This document shows, one piece after another, positions 20,331-32,790 of a stretch of DNA of 64,000 nt. Position 1 is the first letter of the stretch, and each line of letters opens with the position of its first letter. Under the pieces are notes generated by a model that searched no databases, was not told the DNA's origin, and saw only the letters and a program-made list of their open reading frames with translations. Both the position numbers and the translations under genes were made by a program. This DNA is from Gnetum montanum. Its lineage: Eukaryota; Streptophyta; Gnetopsida; Gnetales; Gnetaceae. The stretch is taken from the NCBI GenBank assembly GCA_015680685.1, contig MNCI01034769.1:323136-387135 (forward strand). Reading direction: 5' to 3'.

Positions 20331-23274
20331 ACTACATGGATGAAGTTCTCATCTACATGGATGTCCTACATGATAGGAATGGAAATTAACATCCACACCA
20401 ATGCTTCATGGTGGGAAGATGAGGACATGATTAAGTCATACAAGCTCAATGTTATGTTCTTTTGTTTTTGCACTTGTTTAACTTGGGCTAATGCTTCCAC
20501 AAATTCTTTGCCATTAGCCATATTTTTTCTAGCCTTGACCTCTTCCATGTGGCCTAAGAGATAGATCTCTCATCAAGGTGACTTGGGATTTGTTTGCCTA
20601 GTTTTCTTAGGGGCTTTAGTGCTCCTTGGTGATTTGCTCGTTGTAGCCTCTTTAGTTTCCTTGGCCACAGGGACCATAGATATGGAAACTAGTTTTGGCA
20701 GACCTATCACTCTTTAGTCTTGATTTTGCCTAATCATATTGATAGTAAGACACTTATTGGATCTCTTGTGTTGCCACCTCAAGGGCCTACTAATGTTGCT
20801 AGTGAGGTTGCCCCTTGGAAAGGAAGCAACCAATGCGTTGGCCACTACTGGGTTTCAAGCAAGTGAGAGGCTAGCATGTTATGGCACTTGGATGATGAAG
20901 GGTGGTTGGACTATTGTTGTTGATGCAACATGCAAGAGAATCCTAATTATAAAGATTTTTGTAGGTGCTTGAGATGGAACTCTAATGACCAAAGGAGGCC
21001 TTGAACCTACGAGGGCCGAGGTGATCCTTGTGCTACTAGAGGGCACATGGACCATGAATGCCCACTGCATCAGTTCTATCTTGTCATCAACACTAATAGA
21101 ATTTACGACATAGTCAACATCATCTACATTTAGAGGGTCATTGTATACCCTCATGGATTGATTTTGAGGCCTAATTGAGTTAGCAGTGTCAAGTACCAAC
21201 TCACCTCTATCAATCATCCTTTGCAAGTCATCCTTCAAGGCTATGCAAAAATCAGTGTTGCGGCTAGGTAACTAATGGTAGTGGAAAAATCGATCTAGCC
21301 TAAAATTATTTGGGACCAAGGGCTTGTTTGGTGCTGTGTACATAAGATTCCTTAGTAGCTCACAATACCTATCATGTTTTTTGCAAGCATCCTTAGACAT
21401 TTTTTTGTACTGGATGCATCTAGCTTTTAGCAATTGATCTAGCAACTCTAAATATTTTAGCTATAGTAGGGTGTACATAGAGTGATCCTTGCACTTAAAG
21501 TTAGGCCTTGGAATAGCTTGCACTATGCTCGCTAAGGATGTAGACTAGTTGGTTGCCCTAGTATTAGGGTTGGCTACTTTGTTATTACCTAGGACTCTAG
21601 GCTACCTAGCCATTGGCCTCAGGTTGGTTACCTTGGCCTCTTTGGTTATAGTTGTCACCATTACATTCTATTTTCCCTTATCCTTTTTCCATATTACATG
21701 CTGGTTGTTGTAGGCCACATAGGTCAAGTCCTTACTAGCTTCTACCACATCCTGTATGCCCTTGGTTTGGGTGAAGGCTTGGCTTAGATATTATGGGCCC
21801 AAGTAATACAATTTTGACTTTATGAAGTCATTAACTACAACCTTAAAAATCACCAAGATGTGTGTTTTGACTATCAGCTCTTGTATTTTGTTTAACAAGG
21901 CACTCTAGCATTGAATAAAGTTTTGTATGGGCTCTAGGTGGCCTTGCTTAATTTGCATCAATTGGTCCAAAGTTGTTTCTGGCTTCAAGTTGTATTTGAA
22001 GCACACTACAAATGGGCTCAAATGGTCCTCCACAGAGGAGATGGAGCTTCTAGGCAATGCATAGTACCAATCTAACACTTTTCTAGTGAGTGACATGGCA
22101 AACACATGTATGATGTTATGTGGCCATGCTTGCAATAGTAAACACTCTAACCTAAACATGACCAAATGTGCATTGGGGTTCCCCTCACTATTGTATTTGC
22201 TAAATTGAGACAATGAGACCTCAACTAGAAGAGTTACAGGAGGGATGGTAGGAATTATAAGGTAATCTTGGTAGAAGTCCACTACTTTGATAGTTTCGGA
22301 GGAGGTGGCTTTGAGTCACTTCACCTCTTTTGTCAGGCTTTGGATCATCTAGAATACCTAGTCTAAGTTTTGAGATGTTCCAGCTAGCTGTGCAATTTGC
22401 TGTTGAACTAGCTATGTGGTCCATGGCCTAGTTGTGAGTTGTGAAATCATAGAATGTGCTTGATGCATAAGCCATGCTGTAGGAATAAAAATTAGAGTAG
22501 GAAACGCATATTTGGGTTGGGCCGATGCCAAGGGCACTGATGAAACAAGCAGGATGTATGGTGCCTAAGTTGCTTGGTCTTGGAGATGGACCCTACATGG
22601 ACATATGGTTGAGCCAACATAGTTGCTAAGGGTAGCAATGGCTAAATGGGTGATAATGATGCCATGAAGGATGAGCCAAAGGAAGCTACTACATCATAAT
22701 TTGTATGTTGTGTCTGATGCATTGCTATCATAGGCATTGACCTAGAAAATGATGTCTGTGGTATGACTATCTCAAGGAGAATAGGTGAACAAGACTGTAG
22801 AAGAGCTAGACTAGGGGTTTCTCATTGGAAGATGATGTGGAAAGAGCTTTCATGCTCAGAGTGAGCTTCAAACTCATCCTCTTCTTCTTGTAGGGGATTT
22901 TCATAGTTTATTTCTACTTCACACTCATCTATTTGGATGAGCTAGGCTAACATCCAGTAGTAGGGCTCTGTGATTTGGATGATATCAAGTGAGGAGGGGA
23001 TGTACTCCTGTCCATTCTAATGAATAATTTCATAGCCTCATTTTGTTTTGATGTCCAAGTGGTCTATAAATAGCCCTACTTAAATCTTTGCACATATGAG
23101 GTTGTATTATTCATTTCTTAGTTCAATGTGCTCTAGGTCTTGACCATGTAACCTAAGGGATTGCCTTAGCTCTACCATTATGAGATTCCTAAGGTTGTCA
23201 ATGCTAGTCTCCTATTGAATGGGCAAGACAATTACTGTTCTTGGGACTAACGTTGAAGGTTGGTCTGGGTTCAT
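20331..23274 (-). pseudogene. Decayed gag of A
   Basis: The start ATG at 23274 opens MNPDQPSTLVPRTVIVLP. The capsid-type domain lies at 22282-21905: DFYQDYLIIPTIPP, SKYNSEGNPNAHLVMFR, LLQAWPHNIIHVFAMSL, VLDWYYALPRSSISS, with a retrotransposon gag signature (W plus a helical run). The post-capsid segment DDLQRMIDRGELVLDTANS (near 21230) follows where a Cys-His knuckle is expected. Pro-rich linker text (RPPLVIRVPSQAPTK) leads to protease. At least six in-frame stops and some frame changes occur. It would have formed the particle shell. The 5' neighbour is an approximately 450-bp leader with LTR-like repeats. Confidence 0.8.
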
Positions 23275-23720
23275 GGATGTAGATTAAGTTGTAAAAGGGG
23301 ACTACAAGGGTTGTAGATTGTGAAATACTACTAAGACCACTCACTATTCTAACTATGCTCTCTACACTAGAGAGCTGACTACACTCTCTACATTGGAGCT
23401 AACTATTCTCTCTACACTAGAGTTGACTACACTCTCTACACTAGGGATGACTACACTCCAACTAAAAGCATCAAGAATTTAGTAGATAGTGGATATGTGT
23501 GCTTTGGATTACTATGCAAGGTGCCTGAGGAACCAACTATAGGGTCCACTCTACACCAATTGGTTGGTAGGAAATGCTTTCACTAGCTTGAGATCCAACT
23601 ACTATTGCATATGCAGTAGGTTTACAAGGGTGTTATGGTCTATGCTGGCCTAAAGCTAGCAATTGTGGTGCAAAGAGCACATGAGACAACTAGAATGGAG
23701 TCTAAAAAAAATGGTCCAAC
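23275..23720. repeat. Leader of A with LTR-derived repeats
   Basis: At 23340-23460 five units of about 25-30 bp with CTGACTACACTCTCTACACTAGAG repeat the motif that fills the A LTR. Confidence 0.7.
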
Positions 23721-23741
23721 CCTCCTTCTAGTGCTAGAAAC
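23721..23741 (-). other. Probable primer-binding site region of A
   Basis: On the minus strand, directly after the LTR end, GTTTCTAGCACTAGAAGGAG. The same motif is in B, B2 and C. Confidence 0.55.
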
Positions 23742-25466
23742 TATAGTGACCGAAAACATTGGTGGCTAGAACATCAAGCTTCATGGGCAAATAGCCTAAC
23801 CCCAAATCCACGTGAGGGCCTACTAGAGGTAGAGACAGGCTACCTTGAATAGTCTAGTCAATCGAATAAGGACTTACTAGATACAATGGGGGTGCAACGT
23901 GGTCAGCCATAGTGCTGATGCAAAATGGTGCTAAGTGTTCAAGAAATGTCAATAGTGTTAATGAGGTTGAACATAGTTAAGAATTTTTAGCAAAGTGGGT
24001 GTTGTCAACATGTGTAGATCATCATCCAAGCATAGTTTTAAGTGTGGCTATGAGGTAAAACAACAAAAATGCAAGTAAAGTAAGAAAAATGCAAAGAAAG
24101 AAATAGAGAGAAATGGAACACTACCCCAAATGGGGTTGAGCATAGTTAACACCAAAAGGTATTAGAAGGTGCATGTTGTATAATAGGCATAGTGGATAGC
24201 ATAGTCATAATCTCAAGGGTGTTTGGCTATGAAGACTGGCATTCTATCGAGGTGTCTATGTCTGCTAGGTTGGTTGCCATGGTGTACCATTGGCTGTAGT
24301 GTTTTGGTGGACTATAGTGGTCTATGATGATCTACAACTTTGCCAATATGCCTTTGGTTCTCTCCGAAGTGCTTTTTAGGTTTTCCAAATCTTTGATTTG
24401 CCAATTTTCCAATTCTGAAAATGTTGAGAGTGTGGCTATTTATAGGCCTAGGATTAGCAGAAAATGCAAGATGGCAATGGTTGGGACTACACTCTCCACT
24501 AGGTTGGTGGTGTTGTGCTTTGTTGCATTTTGCTAGACTCTATGAGATTGTGAGACTATGACTATGCTACCAAACATATGTGTGTACCAAGAGGACTACA
24601 AGATACATAAAAAAATGATATTTGGAAACTACACTCTCCATGCTCTTTCATAAGGTCAAGCATAGTTACAATTTTGGGCCCAAAAGGGGGATACAAAAAG
24701 AACAATTTTGCTAACTACACTTACTAAAGGTGCATCAAAGTTGAGCTGAGTGATGTTGTTGTGTTGTGTAGGCTACTGAAGGCTATTCTGGCTAACTATG
24801 CTTGACTACACTCTAGACTAGGGGAGAGCATAGTCTCACACTTAGGAAAAATCTATGAAACTCAACCTTCATGCTAACTATGCTTTGGGGTAGTGGAAAG
24901 CATAGTCCCAATACTAAGAAAAATTTGCTACAACTGTCTTTTTGCTAACACTTAGAGAAAATTGCAAAACTAGCCTACGTGTTGACTACGCTCTTCATGA
25001 GAGGCTAACTACACTCTAAGGTAGTGAAAAGCATAGTTCAAACACTTAGAAAAATTTGTAAAATTGGCCTTCATGCTAACTATTCTCTTTACTAGAGGCT
25101 AACTATGCTCTAGGGTAGTGGAGAATGTAGTCCCAACACTTAGAAACATTTGCAAAAACTAGCCTTCATGTTGACTATGCTCCCCATGAGAGGCTGACTA
25201 TGCTTTGCGTGCATAGTTCCAACACTTAAACAAATCTGCAAAAATTGGCTTTCATGCTAACTACACTCTCCATTTGAGGTTGACTATGCTCCCATTCAAG
25301 GAAGAGCGTAGTCTCAGCACTTAGAAAAATTTGCAAAACCTGGCTTTCATGCTAACTACACTCTCCACTGGAGGTTGACTACACTACCATCTAGGGGAGA
25401 GCATAGTCTCAACACTTAGAAAAATTTGTAGTTGGGATGCTATAGTCTAGATTTGGTGTTGTTTCA
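23742..25466 (-). mobile_element. 5' LTR of A
   Basis: 1,725 bp, paired with 13207-14949. It has the TATA box at 24437-24444 and tandem repeats at 24830-25425. Plus-strand ends are TATAGTGACC..GTTTCA; TG has mutated to TA at the inner end. Confidence 0.9.
24437..24444 (-). promoter_or_regulatory. TATA box of A 5' LTR
   Basis: Minus-strand TATAAATA in the same context as in the 3' LTR. Confidence 0.65.
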
Positions 25467-25471
25467 TCTCT
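25467..25471. repeat. Target site duplication of A, right copy (TCTCT)
   Basis: Pairs with 13202-13206. Confidence 0.8.
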
Positions 25472-25569
25472 CATTTAGCATGTCAAGCTATAGCATTTTT
25501 GTTGATTGTCTCATGTTGTAGAGTTGGTGCTATTCGCATCATTGTTGTTCTCATTGTGGTTGGCACAAT

Positions 25570-26290
25570 CTAAGTGTTGGGAGTTTCCTCTTGAAACTCT
25601 ACCTTTAAACCTTGATCAATGTTGATGTAGTTAACTAGGAATACTGATACATTTTTTCCATGAATGATAATTTCACCACCCTCATATGGTAAGTAAATCT
25701 CTTTATGTATGGGAGATGAGATTGCATGGAGCTTAGCCAACCATGGTCTTTCTAAGATCAACTTGAAGCCAAGTATTTCTTCAACCAATAGGAAGTTGAT
25801 GGATGTGAGAAACTATTCTCCATCTACAAAATCCAATGTGATGGAACCTTGCACTACTACTCATGATTGATTAAATGACTTGAACACTGAGGTAGTGGTC
25901 ACTTAGATATTCTCAATTAATCCTAACTTGTTAACTACCAAATATGGTATTACATTTGTGGCCACCCCATCATCCACATGAACATGATTAACCTTATATC
26001 TACCAACACGTGTAGTAATGAGGAGAGGGGCATATAGCATTTCTCCATTTCTAGTATCAGTCTTTATCTTACTGTCATGAAAGTTGAGCATTATTTGGTG
26101 TCCATTTTTCCAAAGTGAAGCTTGCTCAATGATAGAGTAGATTGATCCTCTATTGGATGGCATGTCTCTACTCATACATATAGAGGTTAACACATGATCT
26201 AGTGCATTCCTATGTGTAGGAAAGGTCATGACTAAGTTATATAAGTTTGGTGACATGTTCTTTTGCTTAAGGGATCATTTGAATTATACC
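25570..26290 (-). pseudogene. Retropepsin-like protease domain of B
   Basis: Two minus-strand frames (26256-25903, 25788-25570) carry RVGRYKVNHVHVDDGVATNV with the active-site loop DDGV, followed by IPYLVVNKLGL, then GFKLILERPWLAKL, ISSPIHKEIYLPYEGGEIII and an acidic tail ending FQEETPNT. It is the same domain as in A, B2 and H, with a short stop-containing gap between the two frames. It would process the Gag precursor. Just beyond it B is interrupted by A. Confidence 0.82.
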
Positions 26291-28881
26291 ATTGTTGTAA
26301 GAAAATCCTTCTCCTTATGATGTTTCAGCCTTAGTAGTTCTAACCTCCTCCATCCTTCCTAGAGTGTGAGGCTTAGGTTTCAACCCACTTTCCTTGGGCC
26401 CCTTGTCCTTGGATGTAGTCGGTCTTGGTGTAGGCCTTGGTTGGTTACCTTTAGTGGGCTTATTTGTTGATTTGGTAATAGGATTATTTCACCACTATTG
26501 TGATGATGGTTTCTCACTAACCTCTAAGTTATTGACCACTATAGGTGGGCTTTGATCATGGGTTGTTATAGGATTACTTGTTGAAGATGAAGAAACTTAG
26601 ATAAAAAATGGTTCCTTGGGCTTTAGAGGATTAGCAACTCATTGATCACATTGTGATGTTGAAGCCACTAAAGTGGGAATGTGTATGATGAAGGGCCTCT
26701 TAGGATTTGGAGGAGGTGGTACCCATATGATGAATGACTCTCTAGGCCTTTTGTTTGGGTCTATGGTGGTATTCTAATAACAAATGGTTTCCTAGGAGGA
26801 TTAGATCATTTGGTTTCTATGAATGAGGCTATGATGTAAGAGTTATTATTAGTGCTTTAAGAATTGGACTCATCCAACAACAAATTCCCATAGTAAATCA
26901 TCTTTAGAGGTCATCCTTTCATGCTAGGAAAAAATCAGTGTTATGACTAGACATTTGATGATAATGATGATACCTATCCAGTCTAAAGTACTTTAATAGC
27001 TTAGGATCATCCTTGGTAGCTATCATTAGATCTCTAGCTATATCACAAAGATGATCATGCCTCTTATGAGCCTTTTTAGATAGTTTCTTATGTTGTATAT
27101 GATTATCTTTAAGAAACTATTCTAGAAGCTTAGAAGGCTTCATAGGAAACCCAATGTACTTAGATCTATCCTTTCGTCCAAAGTTTGGTCTTAGTTGATT
27201 TGAGTCATAGGAAGTGGATGGTTATGATGAGTCTTGGGATGTGCTACATGGTGGTGATCCCCTCCTCCATCCTTATTTTGTCTCTTTTGCTACTGTAATC
27301 ACAATTGTGTGTTCTAATTTAGTTTTATACCTATCCCTTCTTGCATGTTTGCTTTATAGGCCACATAGGCTAGATCGTTACTTGTCATAGCCACATTCTC
27401 AATGTTCTTAGTTTTTGAGAAGGCTTGGCTTAGTGATAAGGCTCTAGGTAGTTTTAACTTGATGAAGTCATTTATTGCTCCTTTTTAGATGGCCAAGAGG
27501 TGGTTTTCAGAAAAAGGCTCTAGAATCTCATTAAGTATTAAGTTCCACCTTTGAATGAACCTTTTGACCAGTTCAAGTGCATCCTATTTCACCTTCATCA
27601 GCTCATCCAATGTGGCATTTAGCTTCAAATTGTATTTTAAGTGGTTGAAAAATCGATTAATCAAGTCCTTAAAGGAAGAGATGGAGTCTTTAGGCAAGGT
27701 TTGTTATAATCCAGAGCCTTATCCTTGAGAGACATGGGAAAATTATTAATATCATATGAGGCCAAGCTTGAAAAAAGAGGCATTTAGATAGGAAGGAAAC
27801 TAGATGTGCATTGGGATCCCCTTCACCATTATATTTGGTGAAGTTTGGAATAGGCAAGCCTACAAGCAAGATTATTTGAGGTATAGTTGGGCTTATGGGA
27901 TAATCTTGGTAGAAGTCTAGCACCTTGATCATCTAAGTTGTATTAGCCTTAATTTTTTGCAACTCTTTAGTAAGGTCTTGGATCATTTGAAAGGCTATCG
28001 AAGCCTTAGAGCATTCCCATGGGCTGTAGTGTTTACGTTGATGGTTGATGAGGAAGTTGTAAGCCTTGAGGTTGTGTGATTGGTATTGATACATATAGAA
28101 GAGGTTGGATGACCATCATTGTAGGTGGATTAAACAAGGAGAAAGAATTTTGAGTTGGGACTTGTGGTATGAAGGGAGAAAAGGGTGTTTGAGAGGCTTT
28201 TATTGTTTTAGACCTTAATGAAGGTACCACCAATATGACAAAATAAGATGGTGAGGCATACATCATCGATGATACATGAACTAGGTGAGGCTATGTGTCA
28301 AAGAACATTGATGAGAATAAGGATGTGGATTGCAACATGGGTTATGTCTAGTGTGTGTCAATGATAGGTGTGGATCCAAACATGGTAGGATGGATCGGAG
28401 AATAGTTGAGCCAAGGGACTAGCCCCATTAATGAGGTGAAAGACATGAAGTTGAGTGTAGTTTTTTGAGGCGCCAAAGATTGGAAAAGACTTCAAATGAA
28501 TATTTTCAGCTTCTTTTTAGCCTTAAATTAATCTTCCTCTTCTTGCCGATCCTCTAAGCTAATTCCCTTACTAAACTAATCAACCTCTATGAGTTGTATG
28601 AGCATTTGTGCATAAAAGTATGTGAGGAAGATCTAGTCATAAGGGGATGGGATGTATTCTTTTCCATCCTAGCGTGTGATTTTGAATTGACACTTAGCAT
28701 TAGATTTAAAGCATGATATCAATAGAGTAGCTTGTATCTTGGCACAGAGTAAGTTGTATAACTCCTCATTAATAATTGCAAAATCTCGGTTTTTGCCTCT
28801 TTGCCTAAGAAATTGTCTTCATTCTATGACTATGGGGTCTTTTAGGTCATAAATGTGAATTGCATCTTGGCTAGATACCAT
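26291..28881 (-). pseudogene. Decayed gag of B
   Basis: The start ATG at 28881 opens MVSSQDAIHIYDLKDPIVIE before the first stop. The next segment (YNLLCAKIQATLLI) matches H and A. A Pro/Gln-rich stretch at 28266-28033 (FSPFIPQVPTQNSFSLFNPP) precedes the capsid domain at 27932-27690 (LDFYQDYPISPTIPQ, FTKYNGEGDPNAHLVSFL, FFQAWPHMI). Downstream, around 26.3-26.9 kb, a Pro/Lys-rich linker leads into protease. Stops are frequent, mostly TAG/TAA/TGA at likely former CAG, CAA, CGA or TGG codons. Confidence 0.8.
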
Positions 28882-29895
28882 ATTTGTCAGGTTAAGGGGT
28901 AGTATAGTTAATTGACATAGAGACATGATGAGAAGATGTTACAACAATAGCTTAATGAAGGGTAAATTAGTAGAGAAAAAATAAATTCAAACAAGTGAAA
29001 TTCTTAACATGGTAAAGGGCTAAAAAAATATTTGAAATAGGTTTGTTGGCTATAAATAGTAAGTGAGAGGTCAAAGGTGATATACCCCTTTACCCAAAAT
29101 GGTAAAAGGTTGGTATCAAACCCCAACCATGCTTAACTAGCCAATGATTCTAATGCTGGGAGAAAAAAGAGAAAGAAAATGAGTAAGACAAAATCTTAAT
29201 TTTTCTTCACAACATTTGTGTAGGGAGTTTAATTATGGCAAGTAAAGTTTTGGTTGAAAAGCCAAAGTGGAAAACTTTGATTTTTCCAAAGGTGAGATTT
29301 TTTAGAAAAAGTTCATAGCAAAGGGGTTTAGGTGGTCTAGGGGTATGATACCCATATTAAGGATATGACATCCTAGTTAAGGGGATGTATGACAAACACC
29401 CTAGCTAAGGGAGGTATGAAAAATACCCTAGTTAAGGGGAGGATAACATCCTAGGTGAGGGAGGTATGAAAAACACCCATATTGGCTTTGGAAAATCCAA
29501 CAACTACTATGAATTTTCTCAAAGCCCAAACACCCATGCTGGGGGGTGTGACACCCATAGCAAAGGTGGAGAGGGAGAAAAAAGGGGGTAAGATTAAAAA
29601 TCTTACACCTCTATTTACAATGTTTGGGAAAGGGGTTTACTATTCACAAGTTTGATTTCTTTCTAAAAACAAAGAAAAATGACAACTTTGATTTTTTTTA
29701 ACAATAAGGGTTTTATCAAGCTTCCAATGTTAACCCTGTTGGAAAATTTTCACAACAATGAGGGATGTTTTTCAGTGTTATTTTTTTATGGTAGAAAAGG
29801 TATTATGAAAATTTGAAAAAATGTTTTGAAGAGTTTTAAAGTTACAGGCAACATTGCTATTGTAGCCAATAGGATTGGATCCAAGACTTCGATGG
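28882..29895. other. Leader of B
   Basis: Non-coding. At 29330-29560 a loose tandem repeat with ACACCCTAGCTAAGGGAGGTATGA units recalls the repeats of the B LTR. Confidence 0.5.
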
Positions 29896-29897
29896 AG

Positions 29898-29921
29898 GCC
29901 CTCCTTCTAGTGCTAGAAAAC
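29898..29921 (-). other. Probable primer-binding site region of B
   Basis: On the minus strand, directly after the LTR end, GTTTTCTAGCACTAGAAGGA. Confidence 0.55.
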
Positions 29922-31120
29922 TATAGTGACTAAAAAATTTAGTTGTTAGAAAACTAAAAATTCCAACATAATAGTTTAAACTCCAAATCCATAGGGCCTC
30001 TAAAAAATGGGATTCAAGGTACCTTGGATAATTCAACAGATCACCTAGGAACTTGGAAAATATAGAAAAAAGGGTAGAAAAATAAAAATGCAATGTAGAT
30101 TTGAGAAAATAAATGCCCTAAAATAAAAAGAATAAATCTATCTTTCACACAAACAAAACTATAAACTTTATTTTAAATGAAATAAAGAATGGTTCAAGAA
30201 ATGTATACAATAGGTGCCTAGAATAGCATGGGGGTTCACTTTTGTGGGGGTTTAGAGTTTGTTTAAATTGCTACAACTAGCTCCATGATCCAGAGGCTTT
30301 ACAACTCCCAATGCTTTCAAATCTTTGCTACTATTTGTACTAGATCTACAACATTGGTGATGTAGGGGGTGTAACAATGGCTATGAAAGTTCCATGCTAG
30401 GGATTCAAGAAGCTACATGTATGCAAAATTACAAGAGCTCTTGAATGCAAAAGAAAAAAAAACTGAAAATGCAAAGTGTGAAATCCTTACATGGTATTGG
30501 TGGTTGGGTTTTATAGGGTTTTAATCATAATTTTGGCTGCAAATTTTTCTTGATTGGTGCTACAAATATCTAGCTATGTGCAGTTGTGGTGGGTACTCGA
30601 ATTTGGAGGGTTACTATGTATAGTAAGTTTCATACCCCATGGTCATTCCATTTACTAAAAATAGTATCGAGGGTACAACACCTAAGCTAGGGGAATGGCA
30701 TCCATGCTAGGGGGGATGGCATCCACCCTGGGGAGTTGGTATCCATGCTAAAAGGGATGGCATCCATGTTGGAGTATGGTAGATGTATTATCCTCCAATG
30801 TTGAGGGTAGGTGAGCTTTACCACTGTTAGATGAGTTATATCCTCAGTATGTGAGTTATATCCCTAATAGGTATCTCTAGCATAGAAAATGCTATACACC
30901 CCATAAAACCCATCAAATTGCTAATTTTTCTATCCCAAAAGGCATTTTTAAAACACATTCCCTACCACCCCCCCTCCCCACCCTCCCCCACCCNGCATAA
31001 AATATGTGAGATTACATCTCTTTAATTGCAATCTTCACATTTAAAATGAATTTCAACCCTCAATTTTCATGTGGCAAATGCTACAAAGGTTACAACATGG
31101 AAATTTTTGATGGTGTTTAA
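29922..31120 (-). mobile_element. 5' LTR of B
   Basis: Pairs with 577-1834. Tandem units lie at 30680-30780 and TATAAAA at 30515-30509. At 30957-30994 about 110 bp present in the other LTR is replaced by a C-rich run and one N, a likely assembly fault. Confidence 0.82.
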
Positions 31121-31125
31121 CATGG
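31121..31125. repeat. Target site duplication of B, right copy (CATGG)
   Basis: Pairs with 572-576. The LTR end beside it reads TTTAA where the other copy has TTTCA. Confidence 0.6.
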
Positions 31126-31800
31126 TTAAAGTGATCATTATCCTATTCATCCAAAATCCAAACTAAGTCCATATCACTTACTAGTGACATCACATTGTAT
31201 CATTCCAAATCTTACAACTATAAGATCACAACTACAAAAAATATCACCACTTGGCAATTGAAGAACAAAGAAGAAATTAATTAATTAAGTAGTTTATTTT
31301 AATGGAGACTTGTTCATTGATAGAGGTTTTCCTTCAAACATGGGTAACATGTCTTTCTAGCCCCATAATCATTACAAGTCCAAAAGACCTTTTTAGATTC
31401 CTAAGATATTGCCTACCTTCAAGAATGGGTAACATGTCTTTCTAATGACATGGAAATGCAACACTTATTTTAGAACATGTTTATATTTTGCATTAAAATA
31501 TAAGTAAATGATATAACTTAACACTATAATAAGACTTATAGAAGTAGCTTTAGAGAATCCACAAATTCCTTTGATGCCACATCCTTTCCATCCATGCATA
31601 ATGATCATAGGTCTTACTTTTATTGTAATGAGAATATCATTATTTCAATGGTAAAAACCTCTTATTATTAGAAATGAGTGGTTGGATGATGTGGTCTCAC
31701 TATATATATAATTAGTACTTCAATGATTTGATAGCATAGAGTGAAATTCTTACTATTTCAACTACATGTTGCTTATTACTTGATACTTTATTAGAAAAAT
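31126..31800 (-). mobile_element. G region downstream of integrase, shared with D
   Basis: It aligns in order with 55050-55730, sharing AAGTCCAT, CTAGTGACAT, ACATGTCTTTCTAG, AATCCACAA.TTCC.TTGATG and GATAGCATGG-like text. No coding frame is supported. Confidence 0.6.
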
Positions 31801-32324
31801 CAATGAAAATATGTAAATAAAAAATGAAAAAAAATATTGTATAAAAACTCAAATGTTTACAATAATAAAAAACATATAAATAATTTGAAAGATGTTAAAA
31901 AAATTAAAATGATAACAAGGATTATAAAAATATTAAATAATAGTAAAGATATTAAAGATTGAAGAAAATACCAAGAATTTAGAAGCATAGAAAGAAATTA
32001 GAGAAAATGAAAAAAATGTAAAAATATTTTTTGATACCTAAGAACAAGATATGACACCTCCATGACTATTTTTTGAATATAAAAACTCAAAAGATTAAAT
32101 GGGAAGTGGTCTAGTTAGAATGCATGGTAGAATCCTCTAATGATGGGAAGCCATAAAATGACTTGACATATCAAATATTGACAAGGATTAATTTTTATGG
32201 ATCAACTGGATGATAGATTTTCATAGAGCCAAATTAGTACATGGCATGAACTATGTAGGCCTCTTCCCACAAAGTTTGAAACTTAGTCTTTTGAGCGACA
32301 TGATTTGGAATATAGTAAAGAACT
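31801..32324. other. A-rich spacer in G
   Basis: Highly A/T-rich sequence with AAAATATT-like runs. No gene seen. Confidence 0.4.
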
Positions 32325-32790
32325 TTATCTCTAGTTCTAATAGAAACCTGTCTAATCCTAGCATCATGTTGGCATTTGGAGCATTTCTTATAAATCTCAT
32401 TACTCATTTTCACTACTAATTAATTTTCATCTAATAGGTTAAGATTTACTAATCACTCTTTTTATGCAAATTCTACATCTAATTCAAGTGCACAAGCTAT
32501 GGCTAGGGTATTTATTTCTACCTAAATTGGAAGCATCAATAATTTACCATATGGAGAATACCCTATAGGGAGTTTTCAAGTTGATTTATACATCCATAAT
32601 GCATCATTAATGTTAGTTCTTTAATCCTCTCTATACTTACTAATAGTTCTCGTTAGCATGCATGTAATTTTTATATTAGTAACTTTTGCTTGTTCATTTG
32701 CTTTTGGATGCTATGGTATAGTAAGATGTTGCATTAACTTTTTAAATTTAGTACTAGTGAAGTGGGTTCCTTTATCTAAGATTAAGGATT
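32325..32790 (-). pseudogene. Integrase C-terminal segment of G, second tandem copy
   Basis: On the minus strand it reads ALWMYKSTWKTPYRVFPYGK, then LPI.VEINTLAIACALELD, the well-known integrase end segment of Ty3/gypsy elements (Y-[KR]-T-x-x-K-T-P). It repeats 32791-33250 at an offset of 466 bp. Stops and frame changes occur. Confidence 0.8.

Larger units (their letters stand above)
13207..25466 (-). mobile_element. LTR retrotransposon A, gag-protease type with antisense spliced gene
   Basis: 12,260 bp with two related LTRs and a perfect TCTCT duplication. In minus-strand order: 5' LTR, PBS, leader with LTR-like repeats, gag from 23274, protease ending near 19587, repeat array 1, a cargo gene on the opposite strand (16610-18522), repeat array 2, a 3' region, polypurine tract and 3' LTR. 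No RT, RNase H or integrase is present anywhere inside. An antisense extra gene between coding region and 3' LTR is known in the Tat lineage of Ty3/gypsy (for example Grande), which suggests the affinity; the absence of pol is the odd part. Confidence 0.88.
577..31120 (-). mobile_element. LTR retrotransposon B, gag-protease type, interrupted by A and C
   Basis: Two related LTRs (577-1834 and 29922-31120) lie in the same orientation with a CATGG duplication outside them. Removing C and A with their target duplications leaves about 12.4 kb, nearly the length of A. In minus-strand order B holds 5' LTR, PBS, leader, gag (from 28881), protease (to about 25570), then, beyond the A and C insertions, repetitive cargo, a linker matching G's RT-upstream region, a non-coding 3' end and the 3' LTR. 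No RT core, RNase H or integrase is seen. The polypurine tract expected at 1835 appears to have been lost in a small deletion, judged from alignment with 14950 in A. B is probably related to the Ty3/gypsy Tat lineage; that placement is inference. Confidence 0.8.
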
